Shown: piece after piece, positions 55,665 to 64,000 of the stretch
How the letters are laid out: each line of letters opens with the position of its first letter
How positions within the stretch are numbered: position 1 is the stretch's first letter
Origin: Pegoplata infirma
Taxonomy: Eukaryota; Arthropoda; Insecta; Diptera; Anthomyiidae
Assembly: GCA_963921195.1 (NCBI GenBank)
Contig: OY992537.1
Coordinates: forward strand, 75,212,894-75,276,893
Reading direction: 5' to 3'
Length of the DNA: 64,000 nucleotides
Notes under the pieces: model-generated
The model's database searches: none
The model's input: the letters and a program-made list of their open reading frames with translations, nothing else
What the model was told of the DNA's origin: nothing
Program-made: the position numbers and the translations under genes

Positions 55665-56350
55665 CATTGTGCAGGCATTTATTCCAAAATTTAGTTTTTA
55701 TTAAAAGTTTAATAACTCGGTCAATTTTTTTACCGATCTTAAAAACCAAAGTTGAGTTTTTCTCACAAATAAATATACTTTTTTTAATAAATTCATAAAT
55801 AATATGGTTCCTTAACAAAAAAATGTGTAAAAACATCTCCAAAGTTGAAAAATAGAGAATTTTTTTTAAAAAATTTAGTTTGCTGGAGAAATACGCACAG
55901 TTGTCTCCATATTCCTTAAATATTATGTTCAGATCTTCGGAAGGTCTCAGTTTCTTCTTTCTAAAACCGTCGATAAATTTAAAATCAGTTAATTTTCAAC
56001 AAAGTTACTGGCTTATAAGTGTAAAAAGTTCGAAAAACCGGTTTTTTACCGGTTTTCAAGTATAGGGTCTTGTTGTACTCGAAAACACCTACTAGAAAAA
56101 AAGTATTGCATCCCAGGTTTTTTTTTTCTGTCACACAGTGTAATGCAAAAATCGTAACTTTTCGCATTTTCAACCGTGAATAACTAAAAATCTGGATGTG
56201 ATGGGAAAATTTGGAGAACAAATTTGGATTCAGGAGATCAAAGTCTACTAAAATTGATCATCAGAATTCAAACCGCAAAATGAGTGTTTTTATCGATGAA
56301 ACGGGCCAAAAATGATTGAATTAAGCTTTGTGTTGTTTAAATAAAAATAC

Positions 56351-57083
56351 CCCAGCAAAACTTTGGTAATGGGTAGTGATTATATAACACATTACCAGGT
56401 AATGCATATAACTTATTTGTAGCATTATTTTATGATGTCTTACCAAACATTTGTTCCACAACGTATTATTTTCAAGTTAAAAATAATGCATTACTAATAA
56501 TTTGCTACGTAATGCATGATTATTGGAAAAAATGTATTTCATATTGGTTATTTCTAAACATTTAATCATGGATGACTTATATTTGGTTACATTATGCATT
56601 ATTTGAAAGTTTGAAATAATGTATTATTTATAATTGGATGCATAATGCATTACAATAACATAAAATATAATTATTTTATAGAAAAATGCATAAGTTTAAA
56701 CTAGAGATGGGCTCACGACAGAAAATTTCTAACGACACACACTCACGAGCATATTTTATCTACTTACACTCACTTACAATCACGTGAGTTAATTTAATAC
56801 AAAATTACTTTTTCACTACTCGTAACACCTTATATATTATCTTCTGGTATGCTATATTATTTCATTTCTCGTAACCTATAAAATATCATATATTTTACAC
56901 CTTACTCGTATTCTTCGTTATAAATTTATGACTTATTTTATACCTTACTGGTATTCTTTGTGATAATGTGGATGCATTACTTTGAGTCTCATCGCCTGTT
57001 AAAATCATCAATGCTGCAATGTATAAAATAAGAGATCCTATACCTTATTTTATACCTTATTTGGTAATCTAAGTTTTGCTGGG
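56351..57083. mobile_element. CCCAGCAAAACTT-ended TIR element
   Basis: A perfect 13-bp TIR, 56351-56363 and 57071-57083, followed in both arms by TGGTAAT-type sequence. The interior has repeated AATGCAT(T/A)A boxes, TTATACCTTA boxes and a CACTCACGAGC..CACTCACTTACAATCACGTG patch. No frame. Confidence 0.75.
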
Positions 57084-58134
57084 ACATACACTTGTATTTT
57101 ATTTTTATTTAGCAGAAATCTGACCACCCATTATTTTTGTTTAATCTATGTGTAAAAATTTTTGTTTATGCCGCCACTTTGAATAGATAATTAACTATTT
57201 TCAAAAAACATTTGGTCAATGGGTCATGATGTCACTTGTATTTAATTATTTTTTTTTTTTTCTTTTTTGTTTTTATTGTTTATTTTTCATATCAAAGTGA
57301 ATATGAAGTGACATATCAATTGAACCATTTTTGCACAATTAGTCAGTCATGCTGTCACTCATGCAGTCAGAAACACTTCAGCGATCATAATTAAATGAAA
57401 AACCAATTCCAATGTTGTATTGTTGCACTGGATAACAGACTCATCAACTGCATCAATAGCATCAGCATCATCATCATCAGCATCATCATCATCACCCACA
57501 ACAATTTTTATTGATAATTATTTTGTTTTTTTCTTTATGTAGAAAACAAAAAATAAAATTAAAAATGTTCAATAAAAATTGTATTATAGAGATGAATAAT
57601 TGCAATAAAATGCAATGATATAATTTTGTATTTAATTAATAGCAAATTAATACTTTACTCTATATCTTTTAGAAGAACTTATCATTGAATTCAACATGCA
57701 AGTAAAAAAGTTAAATTTGACTTAGCCGAATACTCTCCACAAAGAGGGTATTTATTAAAAATACACCTCAGATGTAAAGAAGCATACCCAGTCAGAAAAA
57801 TACAATTGCAAAAGAATTGTGAAAGCGTTGTGGACGGTTGTATACCAACTTCAAAGCGCCTTCAGATGATCCGAATGATAAAATCGATCTACGCTAGGTT
57901 TAAAGCGTTTTAAAAGCGATATGCTCGCAAAGCGTCTGAAAATAGCGTTTTGAGAATGTTTTTTTTTTGTTACAGTGCTTTCAAAACGCTTTTTTTTCGA
58001 ACCGTCGTCAATTTCTGCTTGGGTAGTTTCAGGTATATACCGATAGACTGCAAGAACAAGCCAAAGCTGGGAAACTGTAATCGTCTCAAAATAAAATTCT
58101 GATGTGATCTTTATAAACTCTGACACACGTACAT
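57084..58134. other. no gene; CATCAT microsatellite and repeat fragment
   Basis: CATCAGCATCATCATCATCAG lies at 57460-57495. At 57705-57756 is a short minus-strand fragment of the TATACCC repeat (AAAAAAGTTAAATTTGACTTAGCC then CTCTCCACAAAGAGGGTA). At 57840-58000 several AAAGCG/CGCTTT boxes occur. Confidence 0.55.
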
Positions 58135-58756
58135 TAGACCGACTCACCTTATATGGGCAAAAAAAAAAAGTTAAAGTTGTACCCCCCTTAAAATTAACTT
58201 TGACATGTTTTATGAAGATTCCCAAAATATTTGGGCTCTAGCGATAATCTCCCGTGAGCTAAACCGCGTCAAAAAAGGGTCCAAAAATGGTATTTTTCAT
58301 GAATAAAAAATTCAGTAAATTTTTTTTTGTCCAATGAATGGCCAAATGTAATAGATATTTAGGAATTCTTTGACTCTGCATTAAAACATTTTAAAAATCT
58401 AACCACAGACTCGAGATAACGGGATGTTTATGCCAGTTTTTTGATGCTTTTCAATTCGATTTTACTGAAAACTTAAATTACTTTGGTATTTTTTGTCCGA
58501 TTTTCACTTCTAATACATCGTTAGAAAGGTGTTGACCACTGCTTGGGATTTTAGTCAATAATTAACCCTTAACTGCACTGTCTTACTTTTTTATAAAATT
58601 TACTTCGACATCATTACCATTTTTGGACCCTTTTTTGACGCGGTTTAGCTCACGGGAGATTATCGCTAGAGCCCAAATATTTTGGGAATCTTCATAAAAC
58701 ATGTCAAAGTTAATTTTGAGGGGGGTACATCATCAACTTTTTTTTGAGTCAATCTA
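58135..58756. mobile_element. palindromic element with 8-bp target duplication
   Basis: 622 bp. TAGACCGACTCA against the inverse of TGAGTCAATCTA, with an exact duplication ACGTACAT (58127-58134, 58757-58764). The arms pair for about 180 bp (CTAGCGATAATCTCCCGTGA / TCACGGGAGATTATCGCTAG). The 8-bp duplication suggests hAT, although the terminus lacks the usual fifth G. Confidence 0.88.
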
Positions 58757-58764
58757 ACGTACAT

Positions 58765-59141
58765 AATTTTTGGAATCAATTTTCGGAACTTCGTAATTTT
58801 TTTCGTGTTATACTGTGTAATAAATGTGATTATTTTTATTTTCATGTGTCCTTGAACTGTGTAACCTCTTTTTGTATGATATAAATAACTATGTATTATC
58901 CATTAATGTACTCGTATGATGTGAAATGTTATTTTCTAAATAATTTTAATTTATTTAACAAATTTTAACCGCAATTATATTAGTTCGCCTTGTCACAACT
59001 TTTTTTTTATGTTGCATAAAGTGATACTTGAAATAGTAACCGCAATAACATTCAGTATCATCTCTACAATAATATTATAAATGTTATTGCATTTTTTTTA
59101 TCCCACTGTTAAAGTTATTTTTTTACAGACATTTATTTATA
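58765..59141. other. no feature recognised
   Basis: Anonymous AT-rich DNA between two elements. Confidence 0.5.
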
Positions 59142-59971
59142 CAGGGTGTTTCAAGTTCGAGTATCTTTTAAAAATGCAAACATTTTTAAAGAAAATTAAG
59201 TATCTCCTTATTAAAATATATAGAAGAGGTTATGCAATCTCTGAATGATAAATTATTTTTTGAAATTAAAATGTTCTAAAAAAAATGTTCAGAATCAAAT
59301 TTCATTAGGAATAGTCAAAGGCCGATAATTTGTACGATTCTAGCAAAATGCTTAAAAAAGTAAAATTGTACAGTAACTTTGGTGAAGCGCAATTTTTAAG
59401 CATTTTGCTAACATCCCACGAACTTTTGGCCTTTGACAACGCCTAGTGAAATTTGATGCAAAACATTTTTGTGGCACATTTTAACCCTTTAAATGCACAA
59501 CTTAATGGTTTTCTAGGCGAGTATTTTAAATAAAGACAAAAATGACCCCTAACAATTGAAGATAGAGGGTTAATATGTTTCAAGAAAAGAACCTCAATTA
59601 AATTTAACTGAAGACATTTATTAACACTATTTTTATCAAAAGTATACTTACTACATTTTTTTACTTATTTTACACACAATTTAACATCATATTTTGTTTG
59701 CATTTTTCGCGAAAAACGCGAATTGATTTAGAAATCCTAAGTGACACGGGAATGTTATTTTTAGACCCACTTTCTGTCTGGAATGAATTTTTTATTTAGT
59801 GCGAACATTTTTTTTTGCATTTTTCGCAACAAGGCGAATTGATCTGGAAAAACTGGTATTATAAATTGCAGAACTTCATACTATTTATTTTAATAAACAG
59901 ATATTACATTTCCTTTAAAAATGTTTGTTTAATTTGCATTTGAAAAAGACACCCGAACTTGAAACACCCTG
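59142..59971. mobile_element. Tc1/mariner-type MITE, CAGGGTGTTTCAAGTTCG ends
   Basis: 830 bp. TIR CAGGGTGTTTCAAGTTCG, extended loosely through GTNTCTTTT and AATGCAAA, lies between TA dinucleotides (59140-59141, 59972-59973). An inner inverted pair (AGTCAAAGGCCGATAATTTG / AACTTTTGGCCTTTGACAAC, GCAAAATGCTTAAAAA / TTTTTAAGCATTTTGC) is present. No transposase. Confidence 0.9.
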
Positions 59972-60185
59972 TATATTATAATGTGGAATAATTTATATTT
60001 ACGATTCGAAACCATGATGGGTTGTCTATTATATAGCAATAGGGTACATTAGATATACAAGTAACATATTCAAAATGTATTTTTCTTAAATGAATGGTTA
60101 TTGGTATCTAAAAACTAAAAATTCAAAATTTGGAGACAATCGGATAAGGGGAACACGTGCCGAAAATCGGTTAAAAGTTTTATTA

Positions 60186-60375
60186 GGGAAAGGCGTTGTC
60201 AAATATTGGAAAAATATTCAAATTTTGTTTCGAGTTGTCTTGTTTAAATATTTATCAAATTAAAACGGAATGCACCACAATCCCAAAATTTTACATGCCT
60301 GTATTGTTTTATATGGGCTATCGATTAAATTTTTTTTGTTGGAAAATTTTCAGAACCCGTTCTGAAATTTTCCCT
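60186..60375 (+). repeat. fragment of family P1 (part of one arm)
   Basis: TTGTCAAATATTGGAAAAAT through AAAACGGAATGCACCACAAT to TTTTCAGAACCCGTTCTGAA matches 60610-60790 of the complete copy downstream. Confidence 0.8.
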
Positions 60376-60462
60376 TCCCTGTGAAAAATGGTTCATGTAT
60401 GATCATATATGCCATGAAGGCATTGTCATATATGTCCATATGTGGAGCATATATGGATATAT

Positions 60463-61484
60463 CAGGCATTCCACACCAAATGTCCAGCGAAAGAAAACAC
60501 GTGTACCGTAAACTTCAGAATAGGTTGTATGGATAGCCCTATATGGAACTTAGAAAATTGCTTTTTTGGTTTTTCAATTTTCCAAAAACTTAGAAGGGCT
60601 TAGGAGGCGTGGTCAAATATTGGAAAAATGGTCAAATTTTGTTTCAAGTTGCCTTGTTTAAATATTTATCAAATTAAAACGGAATGCACCATAATCCCAA
60701 AAACTTAGATGCCTGTATAGTTTTGTATGGGCTATCGATTAAATATTTTTTTGTTGGGAAATTTTCAGAACCCGTTCTGAAATTTTCCCTTTTTTAAAAA
60801 AGTAAATTTATCAAAAATCCGGCCACTTTTATTTTTTTTTAATATTTTTTTTTTAAGTTTACATGTTTGTCTATCCACACAAAAAACATGTGTTTTTCGT
60901 TTTTTTTTTCGAGAAAATCGCATTTGAATATTAAATTTCATAACAATTTTGTAATTTGCTTGTATTTTCTTGTTTTAACGTAGCGAATGTGTATTTAGTA
61001 TTTGCATAAATATTACTCATACGCTGTGTTGGAACAAGAAAATACAAGCAAATTACTAAATTGTTTTGAAATTCAAAATTCAAATGCGTTTTTCTCGAAA
61101 AAAATTAAAAACACATGTCTGATTTTTTTTTGTGTGGATAGACAAACATCTAAACTTTACAAAAAAATTAAAAAAAAAAAAAAGTGGCCGGATGTTTGAT
61201 AAATTGACTTTTTTAAAAATCGATAGCCCATACAAAACTATACAAGAATGTGAATTTTTGAGATTGTGGTCCATTCCGTGTTAATTTGATAAATATTTAA
61301 ACAAGGCAACTCGACACATATTTACCATTTTTCCAATGTCTGACCACGCCTCCTAAGCCCAGTTTTTGAAAAATTTAAAAAACAAAATTTTCTTAGCTAC
61401 ATATAGGGCTATTCGTACAACCTATTCAGAAATTCATGGGACATATGTTTTTCTGTAGCGGGACATTTGGTGTGGAATGCCTCA
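60463..61484. repeat. palindromic element, family P1, complete
   Basis: CAGGCATTCCACACCAAATG (left) mirrored by CATTTGGTGTGGAATGCCTC (right). Same internal blocks as 33452-34555 (GGCTTAGGAGGCGTGGTCAA, CGGAATGCACCA, TGGGCTATCGATTAAA). The right arm is shortened near 61216. Confidence 0.88.
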
Positions 61485-61976
61485 TATGCGATTATCTTTA
61501 TAGCCAGCCAAAACACACTGAAACCGGATGAAAAATGACGCAATTAAATACTTCCCCAGACCATAAGAACGTAATTTTTTAGGATGAGAAAAAAAAAAGT
61601 TCTTTTCATTGGACCCCATTAGGGTCAACTTCTGGAGAGTGCTTTTTTTTTTGATTTTTCCCCTTCACGCCCAACTTTGACCTCGATGAACGACCGCCTT
61701 TTTTACGAACCTCACCAAATGAGCGATTTCAGCGTTTCCAAATCTTGCAGCTTAAAATCTCATACAACACTATCCCACCCTTATTTAAGAATTTGGGTTT
61801 CTTAAGGGGAGCACCCTTACAAAGTGGAAATACGGCGTAGGTATGTTCGGAAAAAAATTTAGGGGTGCAAAAATTAATGGCGGTCAGTCTGAATTTCCCA
61901 TCCCTCAGAGGCACCATGTGAGCGGGTAGAATTGGGGAAACTTAAGGGAACCCCTTAAGGCTTAAAATAGATGGTA

Positions 61977-62763
61977 CACTCAAAATATTTTGTAGGCAAA
62001 AACAAATGAAAAACACACTTAAAACTAGTGAATAAACAATTGAAAACCATCCCAGTAATTATTCATTAGTTTTAACAAACATCAACATTTATTTTTTACT
62101 GTTGAAAAAAATTTTCTAAAATAAATAACATTAAACATTAAAAAATTACGGTTTCTTCATTCTTTTTTACCAACAAATTCGAAAAAAATAACCTACGAAA
62201 ACATTAATGATAGTTCTGTTATTTTTACCAACAAATTCCAAAAAATAACTTACGAAAACAATAAAAATAATGATTTCGTAGGTTATTTTTTACAATATTC
62301 TATTGAAATATTTTTTTAAATTTTTAATAAAATTTTGGGGAATCGATCCCGCAATTAACTACATTCTGGCCAGACACTCTACCCATCGTGCCAAAGTCAC
62401 TTGATACAAACATGTTTTTATATTTCTATAAATAATTTTTTGATTTTTTTTTTTTTTCTACAAAAAAATAACCTGTGTTGGTAAAAAAGAATGATATCTC
62501 ATTAAAAAATACCAACAATTTAAAAATAAAATTACTTACACAAATCATTGAAAATGTAAAGAATAATCAGTAGTTTTTACTTACAGAACAAAAATAAATG
62601 ACTTTACAAATTAAATGTTAATGAAAGTTTTTATTTTTTAGTGTGTTATTTTTGAAACAAAGGATAGAAGTAGTCATTAATAAAAACTGAACATCAAACA
62701 AACGACTAAACGTAAAATTTTTTAAATAAACTATAAACAGTTAACGACATAATTTTTTAAGTG
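61977..62763. mobile_element. TA-flanked MITE (CACTYAAAA family), complete copy
   Basis: CACTCAAAATATTTTGTAGG (left) and inverted CACTTAAAAAATTATGTCG (right) lie between TA dinucleotides (61975-61976, 62764-62765). 787 bp, no frame. It is the best reference for 5135-8305 and 15545-17368. A host-repeat copy at 62850-62880 shows the unoccupied site. Confidence 0.88.
62329..62400 (-). other. tRNA-like module, second copy
   Basis: On the minus strand the A-box-like TGGCACGATGG (62393-62383) and B-box-like GGATCGATTCC (62349-62339) keep the 44-nt spacing. The roughly 65-bp core differs from the 15917 copy at only a few positions. Confidence 0.55.
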
Positions 62764-63480
62764 TAGTTTTGATAGGAGACAATGTTGAGGTTAAACAAAA
62801 TTGGAAGAAAGTCAAACAGTTAACTTCTCCAGCGTCACCCTTGCGACAGTTAAGGCTTAAAATAGAGCTTAGGTTTGATAGGAGAAAATGTTGAGGTTAA
62901 ACAAAATTGGGGGAAAGTCAAACATTTAACTTCTCTAGGGTCACCATTGAGACCCTAGAGCAAATTTTACAAAAACGTCATTTGGTGTGGGTGACGTCCT
63001 AGGAAATAGAGATGGAATTAGTATGTTCAGAAAAAATTTTTGGGACCTAAAATTAATGGGGGTCTGTCTTACTAATGACCCATATAAGAGGCACCGTTGG
63101 ACCGATAGGAGCTGATTTAATAAAACATATTGAGAAAAAATAAATGTATGTAACCAACCAAAGAGTTGACGATAGAGGGTAGGTTCGTTTTAAGAAAATG
63201 CTGGAGTTGAAAAATTATTGGGGGTCAGTCATATATTTGACTCCTCTAGGGGTCACTTCTAGGACAGCTAAAGTGGTAGTAGCAAATATTTTTAAAAATT
63301 ATACCTTTGTATGAGAGCCCCCTTAGGGAGTGGAGATATGGCATAGGTATATTTGGCAAAAGTTTTCGAAAGGAAAAATAAATGGGGATCGGTTTTACAT
63401 TTGACTCTTCTAGGGCAAGTCCATTTTTCTCTAATGAATATTTTTTACGAACCTCACAAAATTAGCAATTCTAACGTATC

Positions 63481-64000
63481 TAAATCGAAAACTCGTGCAC
63501 TATGCCATCCCTAATGTGCATATTTGTATGTGAACGATTGAGTTTGTTACTAGTTATTTAGCAGTAAGGTTATTGTAATTTGATAATAACTGCACATGTC
63601 AGAAGTGTGTCAAATAAATTTCACACTTACTTGTTCATATTTTGTATTTATTTAGAATTTTATATCTGTGGCATATATAAAATATCATAATATTAGGAAT
63701 TATAAAAATTAATACATTATTGTTTGATAACACGATTTAACACTAGAATACCTTTAACAGAAAACAAAATTTAAATTGAAATTCAATTCTATATAAAATA
63801 TCAAATTTATGGTTTTTGAATTAATTTGTGTATTCAGAGAAAATTTCTTAAGCTTATTTAGTGAACTTAATTCGAATGATGTACGAGTAAGTGATGCACA
63901 AAGTCGTAAGAAATTTAAAAATTACACTGCGTGACAAAACTAACCACTATTTTAGAAAACAAGAGGTACGACCATCATTTCAATATATTTCGGACATGCT
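63481..64000. other. no feature recognised
   Basis: AT-rich to the window end. A new repeat may begin near 63925 (ACTGCGTGACAAAACTAACC). Confidence 0.4.

Larger units (their letters stand above)
53525..56300. repeat. large palindrome with two TATACCC repeats at its centre
   Basis: GAATGAAACAGAAAAACATG, CTAGTAGGTGTTGTCGAGTA, TTTTTGCACTTATAAGCCAG and AAATGCCTGCACAATGTTTTT are mirrored at 56140-55665 (AAAACATTGTGCAGGCATTT ... CTGGCTTATAAGTGTAAAAA ... TACTCGAAAACACCTACTAG). The outer arms (CAGTTGAAAATGCGAAAA near 53615, TTTTCGCATTTTCAACCG near 56158) also pair. The left arm has about 570 extra bp (53650-54220). Confidence 0.8.
61600..63480 (+). repeat. modular direct repeats hosting a MITE
   Basis: TTAAGGCTTAAAATAGA, GATAGGAGA(C/A)AATGTTGAGG, GTTAAACAAAATTG, GAAAGTCAAAC and ACTTCTC(C/T)AG blocks recur, and TTTTTTACGAACCTCAC occurs near 61699 and 63437. 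Possibly a degraded array of roughly 100-300-bp units. No gene. Confidence 0.6.

Noticed and set aside
57851..58225. 124-codon minus-strand open frame
   Set aside because: It spans the boundary of the 58135 element and repeat-like AAAGCG boxes, with no recognisable domain.

Overview
This window reads as nuclear DNA of a dipteran fly, most likely a calyptrate (blow-fly or house-fly type). The reasons are very AT-rich sequence, GT-AG introns, a recognisable insect immunoglobulin-superfamily gene, and many copies of a dispersed repeat that starts with a TATACCC hairpin and carries a GTCC(G/T) microsatellite. The order-level call is firm; the family-level call is inference. There are no rRNA genes, intact tRNA genes, CRISPR arrays or bacterial-type operons.

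Only one host gene is visible, on the minus strand. Four consecutive, phase-compatible exons at 23139-22917, 20170-19886, 19718-19570 and 19496-19236 encode 306 codons of tandem Ig domains. The protein resembles the IGSF9/Turtle family and most closely Drosophila borderless (bdl). The 5' exons (signal peptide, first half of Ig1) and the 3' exons (rest of the last Ig, FnIII repeats, membrane segment, cytoplasmic tail) were not found. If they lie outside, the window is about 19 kb and 41 kb of flanking introns, and the gene spans more than 64 kb.

Almost everything else is nested transposable elements, with no convincing additional gene. From left to right: a foldback-like repeat mosaic (0.3-3.4 kb); a small palindrome (3.7-4.4 kb); a 5'-truncated RTE-like LINE inside a TA-flanked MITE, itself between foldback arms (4.8-8.4 kb); a 4.3-kb palindrome with a 2.3-kb hAT-type palindrome inserted in it (8.9-13.2 kb); a tRNA-like module inside a composite MITE (15.5-17.4 kb); a CCCAGCA-ended element (17.7-19.1 kb); the exons with a broken LINE and a MITE in the largest visible intron (19.2-23.1 kb); a palindrome hosting a TATACCC repeat and a hAT MITE (26.5-28.9 kb); a short hAT MITE (30.6 kb); further palindromes at 33.5, 39.2, 46.6, 51.2, 53.5, 58.1 and 60.5 kb; a 32-36-bp satellite (42.2-42.9 kb); and a Tc1/mariner-type MITE (59.1 kb).

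Five non-autonomous elements have exact 8-bp target duplications, four of them with TA(G)NG-type hAT termini, and several TIR elements sit between TA dinucleotides. In three places a paralogous copy of the host repeat preserves the unoccupied insertion site, which fixes element boundaries without external data. No novel protein-coding system was found. The unusual content is structural: nested long palindromes inside the introns of a neuronal/glial Ig receptor gene.
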